From: Paenibacillus sacheonensis
GTDB lineage: Bacteria > Bacillota > Bacilli > Paenibacillales > Paenibacillaceae
Direction: 5' to 3'
Assembly (NCBI RefSeq): GCF_009909195.1
Contig: NZ_JAAAMU010000010.1
Span: forward strand, 1-64,000
Length of the DNA: 64,000 bases
The notes beneath the pieces were generated by a model. That model was not told the DNA's origin, did not search any database, and saw nothing but the letters and a program-made list of their open reading frames with translations. Below, in pieces: positions 35,868 to 44,190 of this stretch (position 1 is the first letter of the stretch; every line of letters begins with the position of its first letter). The position numbers and the translations under genes are program-made.

Positions 35868-36785
35868 TTACCGGTAAAATCGGCCTTCCCGGTTCAACGC
35901 TTCGATCGGAATATATCGGGTACCGGGAAACGATTGTTCGAACGCCACGAACAGCTTATCGTTATTCCAGCGATGGTAGCCCACGGCAGGAAGGACATAC
36001 AGGACGGACGATTTGAAAAGTTCGGCCGTATACCGAATTTGCGCCAGCTTATCGAGCATGCCGGTTAGTTTGGCCACCTGTTGGTTCGAAAGCGGCGCTT
36101 GATTCAGCCATGGCATCCGTTCGAAAGGATCGAAGGATTGATTCGTCTTGGCCGCGGCCAGCTTGCTTAATTCCGCCTTCGGCTTCTCGCCGGACCAGGC
36201 TTCCGGCTTGCGCGATACCGTCTGAGCCGACCAGGCGCTGTCCGTTATCGGCAGCGCTTCGCCTGTCCAGGCATCCAAGTAATAGGTTTCGGCGTTAGGA
36301 GCCGTCCATTTCCAAGCTGCCAGCATCGGAGAAAGATAGAGCCGTTCCAGATGGAGCGGCTTTTTGGCGATCTCGCTGTAGCTGCCGATCAGGCCTTGGC
36401 GGAGCAGCGCATTGTACATCGTATTGGGATCGAAAGCAGGATGGCTGCCGGCGCCGTATTCGCCAAGCGCATAACCGCCTTCGGGTCTTGCGTTGACGAT
36501 CATATAGCCGACCGGTTTGCCGGCAGCCGTAAACGTAGCGAGCCAGCCGTGGGTGCCCGGGCCGAGCGGTACGATGGTCGTCGCGGCGGTTTTCCATGCT
36601 TTGAAGGCGGGCTGATTGGATAAGGCTTCGGCCCAATTGTGAACATGCTGTTGCAGCGGCGCATCGACAGCTTGTACGGAAGCGGTCGGCACGGAAGCCG
36701 TAGAGGCCGATGCAGCTTGCGGCGATAGGGTCGTAAGCAGCAACGCCGACAATACGGCGGCGATCATCGCGGTCCAATTTCTCAT
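35868..36785 (-). CDS. Secreted hypothetical protein, 305 aa
   Basis: The start is placed at 36785 after CAGGTG; in-frame starts exist at 36794 and 36797. A clear signal peptide (AMIAAVLSALLLTTL...AASA) is followed by a Ser/Val/Gln linker. The mature part has Trp/Tyr-rich strands (HGWLATFTAAGKPVGYMIVNA, ETYYLDAWTGEALPI) that recall PepSY-like or propeptide folds, without a catalytic motif I can identify. It is transcribed away from yqzE and in the same direction as yqhG, 187 bp apart. Confidence 0.65.
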   Translation of the reverse strand: MRNWTAMIAAVLSALLLTTLSPQAASASTASVPTASVQAVDAPLQQHVHNWAEALSNQPAFKAWKTAATTIVPLGPGTHGWLATFTAAGKPVGYMIVNARPEGGYALGEYGAGSHPAFDPNTMYNALLRQGLIGSYSEIAKKPLHLERLYLSPMLAAWKWTAPNAETYYLDAWTGEALPITDSAWSAQTVSRKPEAWSGEKPKAELSKLAAAKTNQSFDPFERMPWLNQAPLSNQQVAKLTGMLDKLAQIRYTAELFKSSVLYVLPAVGYHRWNNDKLFVAFEQSFPGTRYIPIEALNREGRFYR

Positions 36786-36972
36786 AAACGGCATCACCTG
36801 CTGTTCTGTAGAATGGTTGACGAAGGGCTGACAGAACCTGACAACGCCATTGTATCGAAATGCCGCCGGGGAAGTTGTTGGTTTCTGTCAGGCAAGCAGG
36901 ACAAGCCTCGTTCTAATTTTGCCGATTAAAGGGGACGGCCGGGCGGTCGCCCCAGTTCTTGTCGCAAAATCG

Positions 36973-37929
36973 CTAACCGATGCCCTGCAAATAAAAAATG
37001 CCGCAATTGATGGCGGAAACGCTGACGCGCGGCTCGTATTGCCAGCGGATTTCTTCCTGCCTTCGCTCGTACTGCTCCGCTATGGGGGCACGGTTCTCTT
37101 CTTCGGCACCCTCGATCAACGGCTCGTAATAATGCCGAACGGTCGAGAGTTCCTCGTCGAGCCGCTTGGAAGCGGCGTCCGCCCAGCTGTAATCGTACGT
37201 CCGCAGCTTGCGCTCAAGCGTTCCTTCGGCGATGGAGGCGGCCTTGTTCAGCGTGATCGCGTTCTTGGCGGTATGCACGTTCGGCGGCAGCTTCGGCGTC
37301 ATGCGCTGCTGAAGCAGGCGGTCGCTGAACTGCTCCAGGCATTGGCCCGTGGCGAGCGAGATGCCGAAGGAATGAATTTCCTCGCGTTTCATGTCGCATA
37401 GGAATTCTACTTTCATATTAACCCCGAGCCATGCGCTGTAAGCAGTCGAATGAAGCGGGTGGCTGGTGCGCTTCTCCGGCTCCTGGAACAGGCAGAGGTA
37501 ATTGCCGCCGATCTTGGCGGACTGGAACAGCTGCTCCAGCCGGCGGGAGCCGTAATGCAGGTCCTCCCGCGGGACTCGCACGTTCAAATTCGCCGCATTG
37601 TTCAAATAACCGAAGGAACGGCCGAACGCGGCGTCAGCGGAGTTGCCCGAACCGCTGCCCGGCGCGGCTGCCGGGGCAGGCGGCTGTGCGGCTTTGGCCG
37701 CTGCGGCATCGTCGTATTTGGCTTTATCGGTTACGAGCAGCATGGACATCGTCTCCGGATCGGCGCCCGTGCGGTCGACGAAGCTCCAATAGAAGGGGCG
37801 GTTCGTCAAGTCGCGGTCGGCGCGGGGCGACAGCTTCACATGATAATGAGCCGGCGATTTCTCGATGATCTGGCAGTCCGTCGCCTCTAGATAACGTCCG
37901 ACGAACTTGTGGATTTGGCGTTCATTCAT
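36973..37929 (-). CDS. yqhG: YqhG family protein
   Basis: 318 residues. The opening ERQIHKFVGRYLEATDCQIIEKSPAHYHVKLSPRADRDLTNRP-type sequence, and PFYWSFVDRTG after it, are typical of YqhG. A ~20-residue Ala/Pro/Gly insert lies near residues 80-100. Cytosolic, function unknown. Its ATG overlaps the stop of the helicase gene by 4 bp, the same pairing (yqhH-yqhG) as in Bacillus. Confidence 0.85.
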   Translation of the reverse strand: MNERQIHKFVGRYLEATDCQIIEKSPAHYHVKLSPRADRDLTNRPFYWSFVDRTGADPETMSMLLVTDKAKYDDAAAAKAAQPPAPAAAPGSGSGNSADAAFGRSFGYLNNAANLNVRVPREDLHYGSRRLEQLFQSAKIGGNYLCLFQEPEKRTSHPLHSTAYSAWLGVNMKVEFLCDMKREEIHSFGISLATGQCLEQFSDRLLQQRMTPKLPPNVHTAKNAITLNKAASIAEGTLERKLRTYDYSWADAASKRLDEELSTVRHYYEPLIEGAEEENRAPIAEQYERRQEEIRWQYEPRVSVSAINCGIFYLQGIG

Positions 37930-39755
37930 GGTCTCACCTCGATGGTCTGCCCGACGGCATTCAAGACGGAATTAACGGCTGCCAGATCGGACGGGTCTTC
38001 GAGCTCGACCTCGTCCCTGATCCGGCTGAGCGAATTGCCGAGCTCCGCGATGCCTTCCTTGAGCGCGTCTTTGTTCGTGCCTGCCTCCAGCATGAGGCGG
38101 GCGAGCCGCTGCTCCAGCGTCTCGTTCTTCTCGAACCGTTCCAAGATATGGTCCAGCTCGCCGATGACGAGCTCGAACAGATTGATCTTCTCGTGCAGCA
38201 GGCTCACGATATGCTCTTCGATCGTGCCGACCGTGCACAGGTTGTAGATATGCACGTCGCTCGTCTGTCCGAGCCGGTGCACGCGCCCGATCCGCTGCTC
38301 CACCCGCATCGGGTTCCAGGGCAGGTCGAAGTTGATCATATGGTGGCAGAATTGCAGATTGATGCCTTCGCCGCCTGCCTCCGTCGCGATCAGCACTTGG
38401 GCGCGTCCGCGGAACAAGTCCATCATCCAGTCTTTCTTCCCGCGGTTCATCCCGCCCCGATAAGGCACGGCGACCATATTATTGGAACGGAAATATTGCA
38501 GCAGATATTCCTGGGTCGCCCGGTACTCCGTGAAAATGATGACTTTGTCGTTCATTTCTCGGACGAGTTCCATCGCTTTCTCTGCTTTGGTGTTGGCGTT
38601 GATGCCGCGGATGACTTCAACAAGCTGCCAAATCTTCGCGCGGTTCGGCGAATCCTCGGGCGTTTTCTTGAACATGTTGACCAGCGTCAGGAACACGGCA
38701 TCGCGGCTGCTGCACACTTCCCGCTGCAGCGTGACGAGCGACAGCATGCTTGTCCAGTCGCCTTGTTCCTCGTTGTAGCGTTCGCGCACGAAATTCGTAA
38801 CGCCGTCATAGAGCGCCTGCTCCTCGGCCGACAGCTGAAGCCGGATGTTTTTGACGATCCGCTTGGTGAAGTGAATGCCGCCGTCGCCGCGCCGATTGCG
38901 GATCATGACCGCTTGAAGCGCCTCCTGCAGCTGACCCTCGTTCTTCGGCAGCCGCTTGTCCACGACGAAGTTCGACGCGAATTCGCTTTGGCCGCCGAGC
39001 TGGCCGGGCTTCAGCAGCGTGATGAGATTATAGAGCTCGTCCAAGTCGTTCTGCACGGGCGTCGCAGTCAGTAAGAGGCAGTATTTCTTGCGCAGGGCGT
39101 TCACGAACTGGTAATTGGTCGTTTTTTTGTTCTTCAGCTTATGGGCTTCATCGATAATGAGCAGATCGTAATCCTGATTAAGCAGCTTCTCGCGGTGCGG
39201 ATCGCGCTTTGCGGTATCCATAGAGGCCACGACGACGTCATAGCCCCAGGAATGTTCCTTTTTCTGCGCGAACGCGCTGATGCCGAATTTGGCGTTCAGC
39301 TCGCGCACCCACTGCAGCACGAGAGAGGCCGGGACGAGGATAAGCGCCCGCTTGACGAGTCCGCGGACCATGTACTCCTTCAGGACCAGTCCGGCTTCGA
39401 TCGTCTTGCCAAGCCCGACCTCGTCGGCGAGAATCGCTCTGCCGCTCATCTCATGCAGCACTTTGCGCGCCGTGCTGATCTGATGGGGCATCGGCTCGAA
39501 CGAAGGCAGGCTTCGAAGGCATTGCAGATCGTCGAAGCTTTCGATCAGTTTCGTTTGCTCCGCTTCCACCGCCAGCTGGTACATCGTCCAGTCGTCCCAA
39601 GGCCCGTTACGGTCGACGCGCTCCTGGAGCTGCGTCAGCCATGTACGGTCGAAATGAAGGTCGACGCTGGGATGAAGCTTGCTTTTGGCAGGGTTCGCGT
39701 TTGCGTTGGAAGGGGACTGCTGCTCTCCTGCAGGGGCATCTTTGTTCGATTGCAT
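37926..39755 (-). CDS. yqhH: SNF2-type DEAD/DEAH helicase YqhH
   Basis: 609 residues. After a ~70-residue lead, helicase motif I is LADEVGLGKTIEAG, motif II LIIDEAHKLKN, motif III LLLTATPVQN; the second lobe has IIFTEYRATQEYLLQYF, VLIATEAGGEGINLQF and the arginine-finger motif QRIGRVHRLGQ. This is a complete RapA/SNF2-like ATPase that translocates on double-stranded nucleic acid. AAAGGAG precedes the ATG. Operonic with yqhG. In Bacillus the pair is adjacent to gcvT, which is not seen here. Confidence 0.92.
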   Translation of the reverse strand: MQSNKDAPAGEQQSPSNANANPAKSKLHPSVDLHFDRTWLTQLQERVDRNGPWDDWTMYQLAVEAEQTKLIESFDDLQCLRSLPSFEPMPHQISTARKVLHEMSGRAILADEVGLGKTIEAGLVLKEYMVRGLVKRALILVPASLVLQWVRELNAKFGISAFAQKKEHSWGYDVVVASMDTAKRDPHREKLLNQDYDLLIIDEAHKLKNKKTTNYQFVNALRKKYCLLLTATPVQNDLDELYNLITLLKPGQLGGQSEFASNFVVDKRLPKNEGQLQEALQAVMIRNRRGDGGIHFTKRIVKNIRLQLSAEEQALYDGVTNFVRERYNEEQGDWTSMLSLVTLQREVCSSRDAVFLTLVNMFKKTPEDSPNRAKIWQLVEVIRGINANTKAEKAMELVREMNDKVIIFTEYRATQEYLLQYFRSNNMVAVPYRGGMNRGKKDWMMDLFRGRAQVLIATEAGGEGINLQFCHHMINFDLPWNPMRVEQRIGRVHRLGQTSDVHIYNLCTVGTIEEHIVSLLHEKINLFELVIGELDHILERFEKNETLEQRLARLMLEAGTNKDALKEGIAELGNSLSRIRDEVELEDPSDLAAVNSVLNAVGQTIEVRP

Positions 39756-40183
39756 AGGGCGGAACTCCTTTCCGGTGAGATTCCGGCAATAGTAGCGGAA
39801 ACTGTATGAAGCTAGTATGACCCTAGAAGGCGGAATTCATAAGGAGGGTTGGGAGATGAGCGTTTCTTGATTCCGCACAGCCGCGCAGATATGCATTTTC
39901 TCGTTTTTTGCTGGCGCAAAATCAAAATAATACAAGATTTCAATTTTGAATGCGCTATAATATGGAACATTAAAATGCTTTCGCGAGAATGAATTATCTT
40001 TTGTCAGAACGTTTTCAAAGGCTGAAGCTGCATTATATTAATCGTTAACGATGAAGTCGCTTCGATTCTTGACATTCGAGCTGACAGGGAGAGACGGGAC
40101 GGTTTCCATGGACTTGTGAATCAATCATAGTGCTCTTCAAGTAATCGGGTGATCGGCCGAGGGCCGGAAGGGGATCGACTTAC
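39756..40183. other. Intergenic stretch with a decayed translation start
   Basis: No gene of credible length. A perfect AAGGAGG (39841-39847) is followed by ATG at 39856 and, after four codons, a stop at 39868-39870, like the start of a broken gene. The middle (39900-40050) is AT-rich and contains TATAAT near 39956 without a good -35. Confidence 0.5.
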
Positions 40184-40470
40184 ATGGAACATGACAGCAA
40201 ATCGGGGTCGACGGGCTTGGAGCCGATTCAAGCCTCCATCGAAGAGAAGGAAACGCTGCGGCCCGCGATTATTCGATTTGCATCGCGGCGCGTGGGAAAT
40301 CTTTCAAGCGAAAACCAACGAGCCCGCGCAGCTATTCTGGGCGAAGGTCATTGACGATTACACCCGGGGGCAATACGCGGACCGCTTCGAAGGCGGCAAA
40401 CAAATCCAAACCTTCGTCAGCAATCGGCCGCAAACGCGCGTTTCCTTGAATTTCCGCAAAAAACGCAAGC
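40184..40470 (+). pseudogene. GNAT acetyltransferase pseudogene with internal deletion
   Basis: A start with GGAAGGGG upstream (ATG 40184) encodes EPIQASIEEKETLR, the usual N terminus of a family of ~150-residue predicted acetyltransferases. From about 40269, in another frame, comes the family's C terminus: LFDLHRGAWEIFQAKTNEPA, then FWAKVIDDYTRG and IQTF. The ~100 residues between them, including the acetyl-CoA loop, are missing. The second frame has no stop before the phosphatase start and reads into it in frame. Dead as an acetyltransferase. Confidence 0.7.
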
Positions 40471-40472
40471 CA

Positions 40473-40526
40473 TTAACAGGAACTTCACAAAGTTCGTACA
40501 TCCTCTTAATAATTCGACTCTATCAT
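40473..40526 (+). promoter_or_regulatory. Pho box and promoter of alkaline phosphatase gene
   Basis: Four hexamers at exact 11-bp intervals: TTAACA (40473), TTCACA (40484), CGTACA (40495) and TTAATA (40506), each separated by 5 bp, as in PhoP binding sites of Bacillus. A -10-like TATCAT lies at 40521-40526, with no separate -35. This implies induction by phosphate starvation. Confidence 0.75.
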
Positions 40527-40556
40527 ACAGAGGAGATCAGATTAGGAGGCGTAAAC

Positions 40557-41819
40557 ATGAATTCCAGAATCGGTTGGAAGACTTCGGTAATCGGCATTAC
40601 GGCAGCGGCGCTTGTCATCACCACCTTCGCGGCGGGCCATGGCAAGAACGAGGCCGAAGCGGCATCGAAACAAGCGAAGAACGTTATTCTGTTCGTCGGC
40701 GACGGCATGGGCACGGCCCAACGCGACGCGATCCGATTGGCGACAGTCGGCGAGAAAGGCCAATTGGCGATGGACGCCATGCCTTACCTCGGATTGATTC
40801 ATACGAGCTCCACGATTCCGGTCACGGACTCCGCGGCGGCGGCGACTGCATTCGCAAGCGGCGTGAAAACGTATAACGGCGCCATCGGCGTGGACGCGAA
40901 CAAGAAAAGCGTCAAGACGATATTGGAATATGCGAAGGAAATGGGCAAGTCGACCGGTATCGTGACGACGAGCCAGGTAACGGACGCGACAGGCGCGGCA
41001 TTCGCATCGCATGTCGAAGACCGTTCCAAGCAAAGCGATATCGCGCTTCAATACCTGACAAAGTCCAAAGTCGACGTTCTGCTCGGCGGCGGGGAAGATT
41101 TCTGGTATCCGGCGGGACAAGCGGGAAAGTTCAAGGACGAGCCGGCCGAGGATCCGTCCGAGAAGAGCAAGGGCACGCAGGGCAACCTCGTGGACAAAGC
41201 TAAACAGCTTGGCTATTCGTTCGTATCGAACAAGACGGATATGCAGAAAGCTAAAGGCGGCAAGCTGCTCGGCCTGTTCGCGAACGAAGAGATGTTCCAG
41301 CAGCGTCCGGAAGGCGAAGGCGATCTCTACAACCCGATCGTTCCGCTGCCGGACATGACGAAGAAGGCGCTCGACACGCTGTCCGCGAACAAAAAAGGCT
41401 TCTTCCTGATGGTCGAAGAGGAAGCGACGGACGAAATGGCGCACAGCAACAACGCGAAGCTGACCATTAAAGCCGGCCAACAGCTGGATCAATCGGTTCA
41501 AATCGCGAAGAACTTCGCGAAGTCGCATCCGGATACCCTCGTGCTCGTATTGGCCGACCATGAAACGGGCGGCTTCTCGATCGAAGAGGTTAACGCGGAC
41601 GACGAGTCGGGCGATGCGATTTCGAAGGAAGACGGACCGTTCGCGATCGCGAACTCCAAGCTTAACTTCGTCGTCGACTGGACGACCTCCAGCCATACGG
41701 CGGTCGACGTGCCGGTAACGGTCATGGGTCCGGGCGCCGAGCTGTTCTCGGGCGTTTACGAGAACACGGGCATCTTCACTCGCTTGGCTCAAGCAATGGG
41801 CATCAAACTGCCGAAATAA
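40557..41819 (+). CDS. phoA: Alkaline phosphatase, secreted
   Basis: 420 residues from the ATG at 40557 (TTAGGAGG upstream). Signal peptide (VIGITAAALVITTFAA). Catalytic features: metal ligand Asp49 in VILFVGDGMG, nucleophile Ser92 in VTDSAAAATAFASG, metal ligands in EEEATDEMAH.NN and VLADHETGG, and a late SSHTAVDVPV histidine. Releases phosphate from monoesters outside the cell. A PhoP-type promoter precedes it and a strong terminator follows. An upstream in-frame extension exists only because of the adjacent pseudogene. Confidence 0.93.
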   Translation: MNSRIGWKTSVIGITAAALVITTFAAGHGKNEAEAASKQAKNVILFVGDGMGTAQRDAIRLATVGEKGQLAMDAMPYLGLIHTSSTIPVTDSAAAATAFASGVKTYNGAIGVDANKKSVKTILEYAKEMGKSTGIVTTSQVTDATGAAFASHVEDRSKQSDIALQYLTKSKVDVLLGGGEDFWYPAGQAGKFKDEPAEDPSEKSKGTQGNLVDKAKQLGYSFVSNKTDMQKAKGGKLLGLFANEEMFQQRPEGEGDLYNPIVPLPDMTKKALDTLSANKKGFFLMVEEEATDEMAHSNNAKLTIKAGQQLDQSVQIAKNFAKSHPDTLVLVLADHETGGFSIEEVNADDESGDAISKEDGPFAIANSKLNFVVDWTTSSHTAVDVPVTVMGPGAELFSGVYENTGIFTRLAQAMGIKLPK

Positions 41820-41841
41820 ACATAATCGCATCGTCTAACCG

Positions 41842-41870
41842 AGCTGTCTCCAACCAGGAGACAGCTTTTT
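41842..41870 (+). terminator. Terminator of alkaline phosphatase gene
   Basis: AGCTGTCTCC and GGAGACAGCT pair perfectly around AACCA, followed by TTTT. Confidence 0.88.
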
Positions 41871-41957
41871 ATGTTGAATTTAAATACATAACGTTGTATA
41901 TTAATTCATAACTTTATAGGTTCAATCCGTTAGGACTTGAAAAAGGAGGCATGGCTG

Positions 41958-42722
41958 TTGACGGTTGCGATCGAAGAAATGACGATGAACGCCTGGCCGG
42001 CCCAGCAGACGGCCGTTCGCGGCGGATGGGTGCTGCGCTTGGCGGAAGGGTATACGAAGCGGGCGAATTCCGTCCATCCTTTCTATGCCTGCGAAGGATC
42101 GGCGGATACGCTCGCTTGCAAAATCGACGCTTGCGAGTCGTTCTACCATCGCGCCGGTCAAGATACGATCTTCAAGCTGACGCCGTTCGCCCCGAGCGGG
42201 CTCGATCAAGCATTGGAAGCGCGCGGCTACGTGCTCGAATCTCATTCGCGTGTTATGCTGGTATCGGACTTCACGAACATTCATGCCGCAGCAGCGTCGG
42301 AGCCTGGCATTAAAGTAGAATGCGAGGATCGATTATCGTACGGCTGGCTCGATCTCATGTGCCGATTTAACGGCATACCTGCTTGCAGCGAAGGCTCGGC
42401 CGCCCGAATCATGCACGCGATCACGATGAGAACGGGTTATTTCACGCTCTACGTGCACGGCATGCCTGCCGCCTGCGGGATGGCCGTCATCGAAGGTGCA
42501 TACGTCGGCTTGTACAGCATCGTCACGTCGCCTTCCTACCGCAGGACGGGGCTCGGCGAAAGCTTGATTCGGCATATGCTGCAGTGGGCCGGAACGAAAG
42601 GGGCTTCGCAAAGCTATCTGCAAGTCGAGCAGGACAACGCTGCCGCTAATCGGTTGTATGCCAAATTTCATTTCGAGGAGCTGTATCCTTATTGGTATCG
42701 CGTTAAAAGACGCGAGGAGTGA
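41958..42722 (+). CDS. GNAT family N-acetyltransferase
   Basis: 254 residues from a TTG at 41958, 8 bp after AAGGAGG. The N-terminal half is a degenerate GNAT lobe (WPAQQTAVRGGWVLRLAEGYTKRANSV). The C-terminal half has the acetyl-CoA-binding motif SPSYRRTGLGESLIRHMLQWA and YLQVEQDNAAANRLYAKFHFEE. The substrate is unknown. The next gene starts 19 bp downstream and is probably co-transcribed. Confidence 0.88.
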   Translation: MTVAIEEMTMNAWPAQQTAVRGGWVLRLAEGYTKRANSVHPFYACEGSADTLACKIDACESFYHRAGQDTIFKLTPFAPSGLDQALEARGYVLESHSRVMLVSDFTNIHAAAASEPGIKVECEDRLSYGWLDLMCRFNGIPACSEGSAARIMHAITMRTGYFTLYVHGMPAACGMAVIEGAYVGLYSIVTSPSYRRTGLGESLIRHMLQWAGTKGASQSYLQVEQDNAAANRLYAKFHFEELYPYWYRVKRREE

Positions 42723-42741
42723 ACGAGCGAGAGAGGAGCGG

Positions 42742-43176
42742 TTGAACCTGACTATTCGGCTGCGAGGTCATCATTTATTATGTCTGCTTGGCTTCCGAGG
42801 GATGGGGTATTCCGAAGCTTATGCGGCCAATATGGCGAACGTGTACAACCGGCTCAAGGATGAACCGGATACGGCGGTAACGATCGTCCAAGGGCCTGAC
42901 GACTTGTGCGCGTGCTTTCCCATAGGCGTCGAGCCGCATTGCGAGAACGAATCGGTTACCGAGCTGGACGGGAACGTGCTGCGGAAGCTGGGGCTCCATG
43001 TCGGGCTCGACATGCCGTGGACGGACGTGATCGAACGCGTGCGCGGCGGCGTGGAGCCGGAAGACATCCATACGCTGTGTCACACCTGCCAGTGGCGTTC
43101 CTACGGCGTATGCGAAGCAGGGGTACGCACGATTAAGAGCGGCCAATGGCTGCCAGCCTTGCCGGACAACCGTTAA
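42742..43176 (+). CDS. DUF1284 protein, cysteine-rich
   Basis: 144 residues from a TTG at 42742, just after GAGAGGAG. The opening IRLRGHHLLCLLGFRGMGYS is the DUF1284 signature. Seven cysteines, including DLCACFP, PHCEN and LCHTCQWRSYGVCEAG, suggest a metal or iron-sulfur site. Function unknown. Its stop overlaps the stop of the LysR gene on the other strand by 4 bp. Confidence 0.8.
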   Translation: MNLTIRLRGHHLLCLLGFRGMGYSEAYAANMANVYNRLKDEPDTAVTIVQGPDDLCACFPIGVEPHCENESVTELDGNVLRKLGLHVGLDMPWTDVIERVRGGVEPEDIHTLCHTCQWRSYGVCEAGVRTIKSGQWLPALPDNR

Positions 43177-44078
43177 GTGCCGGCGCCGGCGCCAGCGCGG
43201 GGAAGCAGCTCAAGGAAGCGCTTGGCGGCGGCGGAGCTCGGAACGCCGTGAAGCGTCGCGATGCCGATGCCCCGAGGTTGAATGGGCTCCGCAAGCGGAA
43301 TTTCGATCAATCTCCCCGACTCCAGCTCTCCGGCATAGTAATCCCGCACGACGAACGCGAGGCCGAGCCCGTGCTTGGCGAAATCCGCCAACAGATCCAT
43401 GCTTCCAAGCTCCAGCTCCGGAATAAGCGTTACCCCGAGATTCGCCGCATAATGATCCAAATAACGTCTCGTGCTCGTTCCTTCCTCGAGCATGAGGAGC
43501 GGGAACTGGAATAGGTCCCGCAAGCGCAGCGGCTGTTCGGCCAAATGCGCATAGCTCGGTCCCCCGACGAGGCAATCCTGCTGCGGTTGGCTGACCTCGA
43601 TATCCGCTTTATTGTCTTCCGTCGGAAGATGGACGATGCCGAGATCGATTGCCCCTTCCTTCAATAGAGCCAGCGTCTCCGTCGTCGTCCGGTTGGTGAC
43701 GCGAATTCGAATGTTGGGGTAGAGGCGATGATAACGGTCGAGATAAGGCAGCAAATAATGCTTGCACAACGAGTCTCCCGCTCCGATCCGAATTTCCCCG
43801 TAATCAAGCCGATGCATCTCGAGCAGCTTCTTTTGCCCGGCCTCCATGAAATTGAAGGCTTGTTCCACGTAGTGAAACAGCAGCTCCCCCTCCGCAGTTA
43901 ATTGAACGCCTCTTGCGCCGCGAAGAAACAATGCGCCTCCGAGTATATCCTCCAGCTGCTTGATCGTATGGCTTACCGCAGGCTGCGTGATATGAAGCTT
44001 CTCGGCCGCGCGCGACAGACTGCCGGTTTTCGCGCACCAATAGAAGCTTCGGTACCATTCCAGGTTTATCTCCTTCAC
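43173..44078 (-). CDS. LysR-family transcriptional regulator
   Basis: 301 residues from a GTG start with AAAAGGAG upstream. The N-terminal winged helix-turn-helix has FYWCAKTGSLSRAAEKLHITQPAVSHTIKQLED; the rest is a type 2 periplasmic-binding-like effector domain (IRIGAGDSLCKHYLLPYLDRY). It diverges from the adenylosuccinate-synthetase-like gene with 112 bp between starts, the typical arrangement for control of that gene. The gap is AT-rich, with inexact palindromes around TTATATCAATTATTATAA that could be the operator. Confidence 0.92.
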   Translation of the reverse strand: MKEINLEWYRSFYWCAKTGSLSRAAEKLHITQPAVSHTIKQLEDILGGALFLRGARGVQLTAEGELLFHYVEQAFNFMEAGQKKLLEMHRLDYGEIRIGAGDSLCKHYLLPYLDRYHRLYPNIRIRVTNRTTTETLALLKEGAIDLGIVHLPTEDNKADIEVSQPQQDCLVGGPSYAHLAEQPLRLRDLFQFPLLMLEEGTSTRRYLDHYAANLGVTLIPELELGSMDLLADFAKHGLGLAFVVRDYYAGELESGRLIEIPLAEPIQPRGIGIATLHGVPSSAAAKRFLELLPRAGAGAGT

Positions 44079-44190
44079 GGGTATGAGCTCCTTTTATACC
44101 TTGTATTAGTTATATCAATTATTATAATGCCGGTGCTTCTATTATAATCAAGCTTGCAGCTAGCTCACAAGCATGAAGGAGGATTCGGCC

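Noticed and set aside
40149..40556. N-terminal extension of alkaline phosphatase
   Set aside because: The extension has no signal peptide and encodes the GNAT fossil; the ATG at 40557 has an ideal ribosome-binding site and starts a normal signal peptide.
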